Below, piece after piece: positions 1 to 11,031 of a DNA stretch of 64,000 bases. The DNA is taken from contig CAXIWF010000906.1 of the NCBI GenBank assembly GCA_964036045.1, forward strand, positions 1-64,000. Reading direction: 5' to 3'. A program made the translations under genes and the position numbers. The stretch is from Eutreptiella sp. 'Long Island Sound 2002'. Taxonomy: Eukaryota; Euglenozoa; Euglenophyceae; Eutreptiales; Eutreptiaceae. Positions within the stretch are counted from its first letter, which is position 1. Each line of letters begins with the position of its first letter. A model generated the notes under the pieces. It made no database searches. It was given only the letters and a program-made list of their open reading frames with translations, and was not told where the DNA came from.

Positions 1-639
1 ACGGGCTACCATGAGAACGTGAGCAAAGGACTCCCTGCACAACTGGAGGCAGAATGGCAGTCCTCATTAGTGGGTAAACAGAAATTAACACCAGATGGCA
101 AGGCACCACATTGGGCTGAAAAATATATATCATGACAGAAGAGGGTGCAAACTCTCAATGCTATAATATCACTTCACATGGGACTATGGCTATGCCTCTA
201 CCACAGTGCCCTCCTCCTCGTCATCTCCATACACCGAGCCCTCGTCATCAGCAGTGACCTCCTGAAACGTCTCAGCATCACCAACATAGTACCCTCTCCC
301 ATCCATGGAATGGGGGATAATTTCCTTTTCCACTGCACAATAAGGAACTGCGGCTGGGTTGGTTGACCCCCCCCTCCCCCCGCCCCCCCCCCTTGGCTGG
401 CCACGGCTGGCGAAAAACGGATGGGGGGGGGGATTTGGCCAAAATCAAGGAAAATGAAGAAAAAACAGCCACACTTGGGGTCCCTAGGGGTGCAAGCCAT
501 CCCCTTTTGACCGGTGGCTATGTATGCCAGTGAATTTGGGGCAAGTAGGTTGTGTGGCCTCTTTTGAAGTGCAAAATGACACCCCCTCCCTCCCATGCTC
601 TATGTCACGTGCAGCTGAAGACACACAATGTGGCATACT

Positions 640-815
640 TCAACACAAAAAAAAAATTTCAACACAAAATTTTTTTTCAACACAAAAGTTTTTTCAACAC
701 AAAATTTTTGAACACAAAATTTTTGAACACAAAAATTGTTGTGTTGAAAGAAAATTTTCAACACGAAATTGTTGTGTTAAACAAAAAGTTTTCTGTTGAA
801 AATTTTTTTTATGTT
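640..815. repeat. A/T-rich tandem repeat with inverted copies
   Basis: About six direct copies of a ~17-bp unit (CAACACAAAATTTTT and variants) are followed by inverted copies (TTGTGTTGAAAG...). The block could fold into long A/T hairpins. No coding signal is seen. The surrounding 1-1150 region holds only this tract, C- and G-homopolymer runs at 366-430, and the GGGT tract that follows. Confidence 0.8.
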
Positions 816-883
816 GGACACATCATCGTCATCATGTGATCTTGAGAGCAAGCAAAATGCAAGGCCCAACACAATATGGTGGC

Positions 884-960
884 TAGGTGGCTGGGTGGTT
901 GGGTGGTTGGGTGGCTGGGTGGCTGGGTGGCTAGCTAGGTGGATGGCTAGAGCCCCCCCC
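884..960 (+). repeat. GGGTGGCT/GGGTGGTT minisatellite
   Basis: Roughly nine copies of an 8-bp unit alternate between GGTGGCTG and GGTGGTTG, followed by a C run at 951-970. The regular GG/GGG spacing on the plus strand could form G-quadruplexes. No gene is seen nearby. Confidence 0.75.
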
Positions 961-1344
961 CCTCCCCCCCACTGACCGGAACGGGCCCTGTCTTTCAAGG
1001 TCTACAGCCAAACTCCTAGCAATTTTTATCATGACACCTCTTGTAAAATCTTCACCTGATTTGTGAACATATCCTGTAAAACAGACAAAACAATTCAGCA
1101 CCCATGTGTCCGGATCTCCTCACATGTAAAATTGATCGCTTAAATGCTCAAACAAACTCACACTTCGACTGGTGGGGGCCCTCTTCCTCCGGCGTGAACA
1201 AAGACGTCAGCAAAAGAAAGAAAGACCACAACGCGGTTTCTGTGTGAGAATGTGCAGGACACACGGTATCCTTGCGTATTGAGCAACGCCATTGTTGTTG
1301 TTGTCGTTCGGCACCCATGTGTCCGGATCTCCTCACAGTTGCTT

Positions 1345-1793
1345 TCTCTTATCACCACAGTTTCGTCCCTCTTGATACCAACCCTATTTAGTTTGAATCT
1401 CTTGAAAAACCTCAAAACCATGGGTCGCCACCATTGGTCCGGGTAGGCACGCACGCCGAGACCCCACAGGAGTGACCTCAGATTGCAAAACACATCATGC
1501 CTATTCAAGGCATAGAGCAGGGACTTACTTAGGATAGAGGGTAAAAGCGACTTCAGGACTGTCCTGGCAATTGGTGAGTGGGCATCCACCCACTGCTCCC
1601 ATTGTCCATCTAACACACCTTGCTTCCACGCGTGAACCTCGTACACTACACCCTTTTTGTGCAGCGCAAAATCGTGCAGGTAGATATTTTTTCTGTGCAA
1701 GAGGATCAAAGTTGCTTCACCCCAGGTAGTAACCTCACCATGAGGCTCCCACTTCAGGGGTATCCCATACATAATTGTTGTTGAAATAACTGC
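1345..1793 (-). pseudogene. Decayed 3' fragment of an unusual reverse transcriptase
   Basis: The minus-strand translation aligns with the C-terminal (thumb-side) part of the RT at 3988-5634. Shared blocks include YGIPLKWEP versus YGVPLKWEP, LLPSILSKSLLYA versus MLPSLFLKSLWYA, and NLRSLLWGLG near a YP..WW.P...RF segment. The catalytic motifs are absent. The frame runs into the palindromic repeat at 1813 upstream and loses similarity near 1345. It is a diverged paralogue, not a copy of the nearby duplication, because identity is only moderate. Family membership is clear; activity is not expected. Confidence 0.7.
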
Positions 1794-1812
1794 ATGACGC
1801 TTATTTTTTTCA

Positions 1813-3022
<1,210 letters not shown>

Positions 3023-3689
3023 CAACTACTCCAACAGGCAAACAAGCACCAACTCCTCAACCAAAATCAATTGAACATGGTAGGGTCTGAAATAGGGTGC
3101 ATGTTTTGCATTCATCGCATTCAATGCACACACACACATGCTCTAGTATACACACACATGTGGAAATTTTCTATGTATGCTGCCACACCTATTTCTCCCA
3201 ATCCCTTTCGTGGTGTTGCCAAAAAACTGCTAATACCATTTTTTGATAAGAACGGACCATGCACCGTGCATGAGCACTGTCTATTGAGTTTGGGAGTTTT
3301 TATAAAAAAACCCGTGCATGAACACATTTTGTGTAATAGAATGCCTGACAATACTTTGCAACCTGCCTCCCTCTGCCCCATCACATGGGATGGTATTGAC
3401 AAATCGGAAAGTCGTGTCTGCAATGGTAGCCGTGGCAAAAATTCTGCCTGCAGGCGACTGCCACCTTGTAAAAATAGAATGACACAAGCATTCAGGTGTC
3501 GTGTACATTTCTGGACACAAACATATCACTCTCCTTTCATCTGCTTTCATGCTACACTAAACACGATTTTGGGCCAAAGTAAATCCCCCCCCTCACATTG
3601 TTCCGTACCTGACATCCTTCGAGCTTCAACTTAGGCTGCGAAGGCAAGTATCAGACGTGCAAAAAACTCCTCAGACACACATGATCATA
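3023..3689. other. Non-coding spacer with a palindromic remnant
   Basis: No supported gene. A remnant of the GA element's palindromic end occurs at 3260-3345 (CCCGTGCATGAACACATTTT), matching 21085-21110, so element copy 1 may originally have extended to about 3345. The rest has no recognisable feature. Confidence 0.5.
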
Positions 3690-3760
3690 TCCATAAGGCT
3701 GGTGCAGAAAGGAAAGCGCATGACAACAATGTCCGGTATCACCACACGCGCAAAACACAG
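3690..3760 (-). repeat. Inverted copy of 18735-18806
   Basis: This stretch is the near-exact reverse complement of 18735-18806; the shared core includes GGAAAGCGCATGACAACA. The copies lie outside the two ends of the duplicated block, about 15 kb apart, in opposite orientation. Confidence 0.75.
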
Positions 3761-3987
3761 GATCTCAGTGCGGGTCGTTGCTATGTACATCGACAGCCGT
3801 GCATAACCCCGCACCCGACGCCTTGTTCTCTGCTTGCACACGCACAGCCCGACACGCACGAATATGGTTGCGCTACACTGTCATCGCTGCACCCAGCCTG
3901 CCTTTCGTTTAAACACTCCACAGGCCTTGCTTATTCCTATCATATGCATAAACACAAGTCACAGAAAAAATAGAAAAACAGCGTCAA

Positions 3988-5634
3988 TCACTGGGGGTAA
4001 CCACTCCCCGAGCTTCCGCCGCGTGCTCGTTTGCCCTCCCGAACCCACGTGGCCACTGTCCCCAGGCTGATCAGTCCCAATAAATTATGCTTCCGTAGGA
4101 AGCGTTCCATGCAGGGCAACCACCATTCTTTGGGATAGTCGTGCCACCCCACCCCCCAGGTCAGGGAGCGAAAGTTGGTCACCAGATCATCCTGTGACCC
4201 AGCGTACCACAGGGATTTCAGAAAAAGGGAAGGAAGCATTGAGGTCAGTGTGAACCTGGCATTGGCTGACACTGCTGGGATCCATCTGAGCCACTCAGCG
4301 TCTGGCCCTGCATCAGAAAGGCTCAGCACGACCCCCTTCCTGGTGAGTGAAAAACCCATTGGCAGCACTCTCCATGAGCACTCGCCCCAGGATACACATG
4401 CAACCGTGGGCTCCCACTTCAAAGGGACCCCGTACAAGCACTGCAGGAAGCACATCACTGCCCGCCGCACTATAGGGAGCAGTGGCTGCAGTACGTTCAT
4501 GAACACTATGTATATATTATCGCGGAAACGTGAAAGGAGGACCCCAGGAGAGGACGATGCTGGCGGCTCGGGGTCTGCCGGACGACGGGCCCATCCCCAC
4601 CAACCCCGTCGTGCTTCACTCACCACACTGTCCATGGGGTCCAGCTCTCTGAAAAAATCCCTCAACAGGGCCCTGTCACGGGCTGGAGCACTCGCAAGTA
4701 TTGTGCCCACCCGTCCATCCGGAGCCCCGTCCCAAAGGGACGTGACGATGAGATCCACGCGTACCCCTGCAATGTCCAGGTACCCAAACGACGAGTCTGT
4801 GGGGCCCCACCACCCCCCAAACCCCTCCCCTCGCAGGATACCGCGATGCACTGACGCTCGATCTGTGCTAGCGAGCACTCTGCGATGCACATGAAAGGGG
4901 CGTGGGGATGTGTGACACAGTTCAACAGGGTCGTGGACCGTCAGTTTCACATCCCGAATGCATGATGGGGACGTTAGGTCGTCATGCTTGACTGCTGCAG
5001 TCCATGCGGTGATAAGTTCAGCGCGGTCGTCACAGAAAATCAGTCTTAGTTCACGCGCCAGGGCCCACAGCTCTGCAAGTTGTGCAGAGAGGTGCCCACC
5101 AATGGGCACGCCTCTATCTCCTTGCCGTAGGAGCAGTGGGCCCAGCGTGAGCCCTGTGTTGCAGTTCAGATCCCAGGTGACAAAATCCACGAGCTCTGCC
5201 CTGGTGAGGACCCGAAAATCGTCACTGCTGGCCGTTCCTAGTCGATCCAGGGTCTTCTCCCCAGATTTGTGCAGGGAGAAAAACTCTGCAGAGCCCCGCT
5301 TTTCCCGCTCCAGGAGATCAAACAGGGAATTCAGGGAGGGAACAACCTCACTCTTGGGGATATGCCAAAACATATCCGTCATGTCGGCTTCATCAGGGCG
5401 CACTGTGCACCACACAGGCAATGTGCGCCCCAGGGCAGCCAACATGTCGCGTACCCCCAGCATACTAGGCATACCCAAGGTCTGAAAATGGCGATATACC
5501 TCATTAACAACCAACTGCAAACTACGGCTGATCAAGCGCGCGTAAGAACGGAGGATGTGAAATTTAAAGGAGACAATATCCCGCCACTTAGCACAAGCTT
5601 CTGCACCCTGCTCCACTGTCTTCCATTTCTATTA
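3988..5634 (-). CDS. Reverse-transcriptase-like exon of an unusual retroelement
   Basis: A 548-codon minus-strand frame runs from a likely 3' splice site (…TGTAATAG at 5635) to TGA; no ATG opens it, so it is probably an internal exon. RT signatures, counted from the GTG at 5616: motif A ADMTDMFWHIP (~77-87) and motif B GVPIGGHLSAQLAELW (169-184). Two candidates exist for motif C: FCDD at ~194-197, only about 10 residues after B, or SRFRDNIYI at ~362-370, which has Asn in place of the second catalytic Asp. If the latter is right, an unusually long stretch (~180 residues) separates B and C. The C-terminal 150 residues match the fragment at 1345-1793. The 5' two-thirds is duplicated at 14784-15461. 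Family assignment beyond RT is uncertain. Confidence 0.7.
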
Positions 5635-5659
5635 CATAATCGTTCCCATCTAACATTTA

Positions 5660-5740
5660 TCGGCCTGAAAACTCGGCCCCCCAGGAGCGAAGTATGACCC
5701 GTTCGCTTCGCTCCTACAGGGCCGAGATTTCAGGACGATA
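5660..5740. repeat. Nested hairpin upstream of the RT exon
   Basis: GGAGCGAAG and CTTCGCTCC form an inner stem (about 5685-5715). CCTGAAAACTCGGCCC and GGGCCGAGATTTCAGG form an outer, slightly imperfect stem. The same structure is duplicated at 15487-15567. It sits just upstream (in RT orientation) of the splice acceptor. Confidence 0.7.
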
Positions 5741-5813
5741 ATCATTACCTACTAACGATTACTTAAAAGTGTTAGGTAGAGGGGCGAGATTTCAGGACGA
5801 TAATCGTTACCTC
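5724..5813 (+). repeat. Two copies of a 28-bp repeat (core GACGATAATCGTTACCTC)
   Basis: The repeat reads GAGATTTCAG followed by GACGATAATCGTTACCTC; copies lie at 5724-5750 (one substitution, shorter) and 5786-5813. Further copies occur at 15551-15577, 15613-15640, 16771-16798, 16813-16840, 16855-16882 and, inverted, at 16896-16922. The inner ATAATCGTTA part is A/T rich with GC flanks, like a protein-binding site. Function unknown. Confidence 0.8.
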
Positions 5814-6030
5814 CATATGAGCGCCACATGCCCCATCCCTCCTGAAGCATGTGCAAGGCAAAGCAAAGGGAGTGAAAGCTTGAGAACCACATAGGGCATG
5901 GAAAAAAACCCATACTAGAAAAAAAAGTCCCACTGTACACATTAGTTGTGAGGTTTGGGTTCTTGAGGGTTAGCATGCAACAATACACATGTTAGTTGAA
6001 ATTTAGCGATAGATCGATAGATAGATAGGC
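5814..6030. other. Spacer between PHD remnant and 28-bp repeats
   Basis: No gene seen. It contains a short GATA/GATC tract at 6006-6028. The sequence is identical to 15641-15857 in copy 2. Confidence 0.6.
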
Positions 6031-6192
6031 CTACTCCTTGGCCTCAAGACAACAAGGGCCCACCCCATCCTCCGGCTTCACAGTGGAGCTATGGAAGCAT
6101 TTCTCATGAAAAGGGGCATTGCAAGCATTGCATTGAACACGGTTACCACCACGCAATGGCCGCAAAACAAAAATTTCCGTAGAACACTTGTA
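6031..6192 (-). pseudogene. PHD-finger exon truncated by the transposon
   Basis: This is the 3' part of the PHD-finger exon seen whole at 15858-16371. It retains the codons for the Cys/His-rich end (RVQCNACNAPFHEKC and a CC pair) and the same TAG stop. The upstream reading frame is lost because 6192-6193 is the transposon junction; the codons before YKCSTE are replaced by transposon sequence. A frame can be read into the transposon but is not the original protein. Confidence 0.8.
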
Positions 6193-6226
6193 TATGGTGA
6201 GCATAACCTGGCATACCAAGAATACC
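6192..6226 (+). repeat. Left terminal inverted repeat of the transposon
   Basis: Begins ATATGGTGAGCATAACCTGG and continues CATACCA-A-GAATACC. It is the reverse complement of the right end at 13626-13660 with one mismatch in 35 bp. The outermost AT may belong to the target. Confidence 0.9.
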
Positions 6227-6431
6227 CCCCCAAAATGGCCATTTTGTAACATGTACCTAGTCGTTCCGTGGGCCCATGGGATGTGAAAAAATGAGTTTAG
6301 CACCCTCAAAATAGGGGGGGTGGGGGTCAAAAAACCAGAAAGACAATTCCGCACACCCACCCCTATGCATGGCAATTTACACTTTTTGAGGTATTTGTCA
6401 GTATACTCGAGGTATTGGAGAACTATTCTTG

Positions 6432-6497
6432 CCGTATACTTCGGAGTATACGGCCGTATACTCAGAAGTATACGGCCGTATACTTGGAGTATACGGG
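6432..6497. repeat. Palindrome array 1 (GTATACGGCCGTATAC)
   Basis: Two complete 16-bp palindromes with half-sites on either side, spaced by 6-bp linkers. It lies between the left transposon end and the 3' end of the transposase-like gene. Confidence 0.9.
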
Positions 6498-6499
6498 GA

Positions 6500-6741
6500 C
6501 TTTCTGCCTCCCACCCATGCCACCATTCTCATCACCTACCCCTCCCCCTTGCATTTACTCATGACCCTGCAACCCCCAAACACATTGTACACACAAAAGA
6601 GCACCATATGAGCAAAGCAGAAGACCACCAGAAGCAACCTTGTTTGATGTCCCATCCGAAATGTCAAATGTGATCCACTTCCCCATGTTATATATACCTA
6701 ATATACACACTTACGCATATTGCACATCACATGATATATAC
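6500..6741. other. 3' flank of the transposase-like gene
   Basis: No open frame is supported. This A/C-rich stretch between array 1 and the stop of the transposase-like gene probably holds its 3' untranslated region. No clear polyadenylation signal can be called. Confidence 0.4.
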
Positions 6742-8551
6742 CTACATGTGCTTTGGTGCACGATGCTTCTTCCGCATGCGTTGCATGCCAAACTTGATCC
6801 CCTCTCTACCCAAACCCTTTTCCCCAAACCACAACCGGATGCCCCAATCAAGGGCATCCAGGTGCAGAGCATGCCTTAGTCCCCATCGGGTGACATAAGG
6901 CTTGCTCAGCTTCCACCCTTGAAAACAATGGCGGATGTCCATTTTAAAACTTTTGTTCCTCCATTCCGTCGGAATGGAGGAAAACTTAATAAAATTCCCC
7001 CACCTTTGGAGGTGTGCCCCACTGTGGCACACCACCCAATGCACCCAAACCGGAACACTCCACCCCAATGCCCCCCATGCCTTGGTGAATTGTGTAACCA
7101 TGGATGCATAACGTTGGCGTTGATCCATGGGAACAGGACCCACATGGCGCCAAATCTTTTGCATATAGTAACAGGCCTGCAACATGAGGTGCAGGACGGC
7201 ACTGATTTTGAGCCACCTGTTGCCCTCCCACTTCACAACATGGGTACAATACATTGCAACAATGCGCACCAACTCGGCGTGCAACTCAGGTGTTTCGAAA
7301 AAAAGACGGGAGGCGTTAATGTCGAGAGTGTGTTCCTTCTCTTTCGAGGGAGCACGCATCACTCTCTCGGCCACAGGGATGTGCTTTGCTTCTTGCCGGA
7401 GGTTAGAAATGAAATGGGACACGGCCCTTAGAGCTCCTGGTGAACCCCATGTGCGGGCGCTGTCCTTGAGACGTTTCCCAATGCCTGTCCCCACCCTTGC
7501 ACAACAATGTGCCACATCTCCAACATTGCGGACAGGAGGGATGCAAGACATAAGGGACCCAATGCGAGGAAGCACTGGAAAATCTGCAATTGCAAACAAA
7601 TGGGCTTGAAATTGGTCATACTTGAGATTGCAATTCCAACATTTCCCACACGAACCCGACATCATGACTTTCCCATCCCCACTTTTAAAACACAATAACT
7701 TTTTGGGAGTACCCCCAATTTCTATGCCGCCCTCGGCTTCAAGTTTTTTGACTTGGTCATTCAATTTCCCCACGGCATCCATCCTTTGCAGATGGGCCAT
7801 ATCGTCCCCCCCATCAAAAACCCACCATGAGGCCCATGCCTGACCATCATGGTGTGCCCCCCTATCCTCCCATAGGTCCACAAACACGTCACAACGTGTG
7901 GCACTGGCATTATGAAAAACAGTGGCATCAGAACAGATTACAACAGCCAAATATGTATTCTCCTCATACTTCCGAATGCTGTCTTCGGCATGGGCACATG
8001 CAACCATGGTGGTGACAATATCATGCAATTCCACCACCCCACATGTCCGGGTACCCCCTTTAGTGGCCACCTCCAAAACCCTCCCCTTGGACAGGTAAGG
8101 TGTGAGGGTCTTACGCATTGCCATCACATGGTCCCAAGTGCATGTGGTCCTCATGCAACCCTTCAATGCCCGGATGGAAATGTGGTGCCGCCGCATCCAT
8201 CGGAGTAGGTTAATTGCCTCCTTGTCGGCCACATCCACCTCACCATCTTTTAAAATAATCATGAGGCCTTGGGCATGGGGTCGCAAAAGTACATCGTCAC
8301 CAAGCAATGCTGATGCTACCGATTGCATCCACAAACGTCTTTGCCGTTGCCCTCTTTCCCCGCAATCCTATTGTAAAAAAAACAGGGTGGGCCATAACAT
8401 GTGAAACAAAATAGGGTGCTGGCGTTGACGTTTGTGGATGCAGAGCACATACTGCATAGGGGGTCAAATGCCGGCGTTTGATTCCCTCACAAAAATCTTG
8501 AATGCTCTCCAAACAAAGCCCCTTCTCCTTCTGATGGGCATTTGCAAACAT
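6742..8551 (-). CDS. DDE-transposase-like protein with a Cys cluster, two exons
   Basis: Proposed exons are 8453-8551 (ATG at 8551) and 6742-8367, with an 85-bp intron having a GTATGT donor and a T-rich TTTTTTTTACAATAG acceptor; the join is in phase 0 and gives about 574 aa. Residues around 180 (ICSDATVFHNAS) and 264 (KSGDGKVMM) fit the first and second acidic residues of a DDE/D nuclease. The second is followed by SCGKCWNC (Cys 273, 276, 279) and His 289, like the SGD-K...CxxC segment of several eukaryotic transposase families. The third acidic residue is not certain. A conserved-looking Trp/Arg-rich C-terminus (PTEWRNKSFKMD) follows. It is the best transposase candidate of the element. The upstream exon start and any earlier exon are inferred. 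Confidence 0.6.
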
Positions 8552-8674
8552 ATTGCTTACAATAATTGCTGTGGAGATATGTGCGAGGCATATGTGGGCC
8601 AGTTGCCCAGTGAAACCGTGCGCACAGGCGCATGCAACAGGCGCACAGCATGTACGATTCAGCACAAATCTTTC

Positions 8675-8761
8675 GCCGTATACTTCGAGTATACGGCCGT
8701 ATACTTCCAGGTATACGGCCGTATACTCGGAGGTATACGGCCGTATACTGGTAGTATACGG
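8675..8761. repeat. Palindrome array 2 (GTATACGGCCGTATAC)
   Basis: Three complete palindromes plus flanking half-sites on a 22-bp pitch. It lies between the transposase-like gene (upstream side) and the stop codon of the oxygenase-like gene at 8768. Confidence 0.9.
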
Positions 8762-8767
8762 TGCTCA

Positions 8768-9397
8768 CTAGTGGCCCCAAGGACGAAAGCCGTAGGCCAA
8801 TAACTCATCAACAGACTCATCCTGGAGGTAATCTGTGTTGCACCCATTGTAGAAAACAATGGCATAGCGCTCCCCCCTCCATGGGGCAGGCCCGTGGTGG
8901 GCTTTGGAGTTGAAAACCACACCCGGCCAGCCCTTGTAGGCCTTCGCATCCACACCACCACCTCCATGTACATCCAACCGCATCGGGGTCCCTTGCATGG
9001 GACTATGGAGCACTCCACCTGTTTCAACACAGACCTCCCCACCACTATGCGCCCCGACAACGCAGATGGCGGAAAGCGGAGAAGGATCCCTCATATGGCG
9101 ATGGCCCGGCATTCTTTGTGAAGTATCGCATTGTACCACTTGAATGGTGGTCCAATGGAACCACCTTGGAAAATTCGCATGCGCATGTGCATTTGAAAGG
9201 CAAATTAGCTCCCTTTGCCTTTCATTGCCGCTGCACAAGCGCGCACGGCGCCAATCCTTCCCCTGACTGCGTGTCCCTGTAGCCCCAAACTGCACATTGT
9301 GCACTTGTACACCCAAGATGTGCACCTTGCGGTACACCAACTCTCGGCATAAAGCTGCAAGGGCGGGGTTGGATGGGGGTAGTCATTGCGGCTTTGG
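8768..9397 (-). CDS. 2OG-Fe(II) oxygenase-like C-terminal region, partial
   Basis: Open from a stop near 9398 to TAG-TGA at 8768; there is no ATG near the front, and a plausible 3' splice site (CCCTTGCAG, exon from 9354) suggests an exon. The C-terminal half has the fold signature of 2-oxoglutarate/Fe(II) oxygenases: SGGEVCVETGG, then VFNSKAHHGPAPWRGERYAI with the distal His and the 2OG-binding Arg, like the last strands of TET/JBP-type and related enzymes. The proximal HxD is not canonical: the expected place reads GHRHMRDPSP. Its position directly after the coiled-coil frame suggests the two may be joined by splicing. Substrate unknown; base or protein hydroxylation would be speculation. 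Confidence 0.5.
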
Positions 9398-10501
9398 GGG
9401 GAGGCCACGTGTTGGGGAGGCGGACTGACTGCCCTGACTCCCACTGCCCTGACTCCCAGACCCTTGGGGTGGGGGTGCACTCCGTGTGACACTATGGGCC
9501 ACAATGGACCTCGCCCACTCCTCGTTGGCCTTGGCCGCTTGGAGTCGCGTCTCCAACTCCTTGGCCTTGAGGTGCCAGTCATGGGCACTTGCGGTGGCAT
9601 CGGCCAACTTGGTCTCCAGGTCCGCAATCCTCTTGTCCTTGGCGTCACCCTCAGAATGGGCAACCTTCAGCTCCTCCTTGAGGGAGGCATTGGCCTCCCT
9701 CAAGGAGGTCAGGGAAGTCCGGCTGAACTCCCCGATCTCTCGGGAGATGTTCAGCCGGGACTTCCCCAAGCCCGCCACAACACCGCTGACAATGTCAGCG
9801 GTGCTGGGCACATCGAGGTCCCCCAGGGCCTCGCATGTGCCACGGCGGGCAGCTGCTTCAATCCCCCCCACCCCCCCAAACCCCTCAAGCCCCCCCGAGC
9901 CAACAGCAACAGCAGCAGCAGCAGACCCGGAAGGCTTGGGGGCCTTCCGGGTGGGGGTGGGTGCAGGGGTGGCAGCGGGCTCATCATGAGCCCGCTTCAG
10001 CCCCCTCCCCCCAAGCTGTTTCCCCGCCCTCGAGGCCAACTCGGCCTGGAGGGCGAGGGAGTGCTCCCCGGGGACAGGCTCCCCCCCAAAACTTTGGAGC
10101 ACCATAATGGAGTCCGAAATGCTCCATTTTTCCCCCGTGGTGCTCAAAAAAACCCTCACCTTCCCGGAGCTCTTGCTCCACACCGCAGCCCCCCAAATGG
10201 CCTCCACAACCCCCCCCCCCTTTGCGACATTCGCCACAACCCTAATGGGCAGGCGAATGTCGTAAAGTGCACCACTGGCACGGACATTCAAACGGGAATA
10301 GTATCCCGTGTCCTTGCCAGTGGTGCACGCGAGGTCGGAGGGCGCACTGGCAACATCCCCCCGACCCACAGGAATGGGGTCCACGTACTCCCGACCGGAG
10401 ATCACTTGTCCTGCGGCAGCCTTTGGCGCCACCAACTCCACCTCGGGCTCGACCACCTCGTAATCGGTGATGCTCCGCAGTGGCCAGGGATCATACTGGA
10501 C
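9383..10501 (-). CDS. Coiled-coil protein exon of the transposon
   Basis: 372 codons follow a good 3' splice site (TTTCTTCCCATTCAG, exon from 10501) and end at TGA. The first ~130 residues look globular (VQYDPWPLRS start, YSRLNVRASGALYDIRLPIR, then a VWSKSSGKVRVFLSTTGEKW segment). A basic, Pro/Ala/Gly-rich linker follows (GLKRAHDEPAATPAPTPTRK), then a long amphipathic helix (ANASLKEELKVAHSEGDAKD to KELETRLQAAK) predicting a coiled coil, and a Gly/Ser/Gln tail. No family recognised. It ends where the oxygenase-like frame begins, overlapping it by about 15 bp in another phase. A DNA-binding or oligomerisation role for transposition is possible. Confidence 0.55.
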   Translation of the reverse strand, partial: VQYDPWPLRSITDYEVVEPEVELVAPKAAAGQVISGREYVDPIPVGRGDVASAPSDLACTTGKDTGYYSRLNVRASGALYDIRLPIRVVANVAKGGGVVEAIWGAAVWSKSSGKVRVFLSTTGEKWSISDSIMVLQSFGGEPVPGEHSLALQAELASRAGKQLGGRGLKRAHDEPAATPAPTPTRKAPKPSGSAAAAVAVGSGGLEGFGGVGGIEAAARRGTCEALGDLDVPSTADIVSGVVAGLGKSRLNISREIGEFSRTSLTSLREANASLKEELKVAHSEGDAKDKRIADLETKLADATASAHDWHLKAKELETRLQAAKANEEWARSIVAHSVTRSAPPPQGSGSQGSGSQGSQSASPTRGLPPKPQ

Positions 10502-10576
10502 CTGAATGGGAAGAAAGGGTGGAATTCTAACAAAGAACTAGGCAAAATAGATTGAAATTGGCAACAAATACTATGA

Positions 10577-10752
10577 GTATACGGCCGTATACCTCCGAGT
10601 ATACGGCCGTATACCTCGGAGTATACGGCCGTATACTCAAAATGGGTGGGCAGGTATACGGCCGTATACTCGCGGTATACGGCCGTATACTGGGGGTATA
10701 CGGCCGTATACCGTGGGTATACGGCCGTATACACAAGGTATACGGCCGTATT
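10577..10752. repeat. Palindrome array 3 (GTATACGGCCGTATAC)
   Basis: Seven perfect copies and one copy with a single change (the last, near 10739), mostly on a 22-bp pitch (16-bp palindrome plus 5-6-bp linker) with one wider gap at 10637-10652. This is the largest array. It lies just upstream of the coiled-coil exon's splice acceptor. Confidence 0.9.
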
Positions 10753-10770
10753 CCAAGACCATGGCACTGG

Positions 10771-11031
10771 GTGGGTGAGAGGTATGCATGCTACACTTGC
10801 AAACGAAACGTTCCGGGTTCAAACCCCACTGCCCTCAAACATGCAAAAACATGTGTAGGCCATTGAAGAATCCTGGGAAGAAGTTGAAGAGGTTGATGAT
10901 CAATTCAATTCAACTCAACCTGAAGAACTGCAACCATATAGGGAGGCGCTGAAGACAGGCCAAACAAAAAAACCCACCAGTGACCCTACCGTTTTAGATA
11001 AATGGGACTTAATGAATAACAACAACACAGT
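10771..11031 (+). other. Spacer with Pol III-like boxes and a possible small exon
   Basis: A B-box match (GGTTCAAACCC at 10816-10826) lies 34 bp after an A-box-like TGGGTGAGAGG (10772-10782), which could be a tRNA-derived promoter. Read as protein, the same stretch gives CYTCKRN...HAKTC, a Cys2-His-Cys arrangement, followed after a stop by an acidic frame (EESWEEVEEVDDQ) to ~11030. I cannot choose between these; missing upstream exons of the coiled-coil gene on the minus strand may also lie here. Confidence 0.3.

Noticed and set aside
366-432. Meaningful structure in poly-C/poly-G runs (also 22148, 25738, 25846, 29590, 33032, 34750, 47173)
   Set aside because: Such runs are prone to sequencing length errors, so I do not interpret their exact length or spacing.
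9386-10555. 389-codon plus-strand frame opposite the coiled-coil gene
   Set aside because: Proline/glycine-rich antisense shadow of GC-rich coding; the minus strand has splice site, coiled coil and context in the transposon.
10577-10752. CRISPR-like array from the regular 22-bp pitch
   Set aside because: Spacers are only 5-6 bp, the repeat is a full palindrome, and the context is a eukaryotic transposon.
10786-10866. C2HC zinc-finger exon on the plus strand (CYTCKRN...HAKTC)
   Set aside because: Overlaps good Pol III A/B-box matches, opposes the gene direction of the transposon and is followed by stops; kept only as a note.
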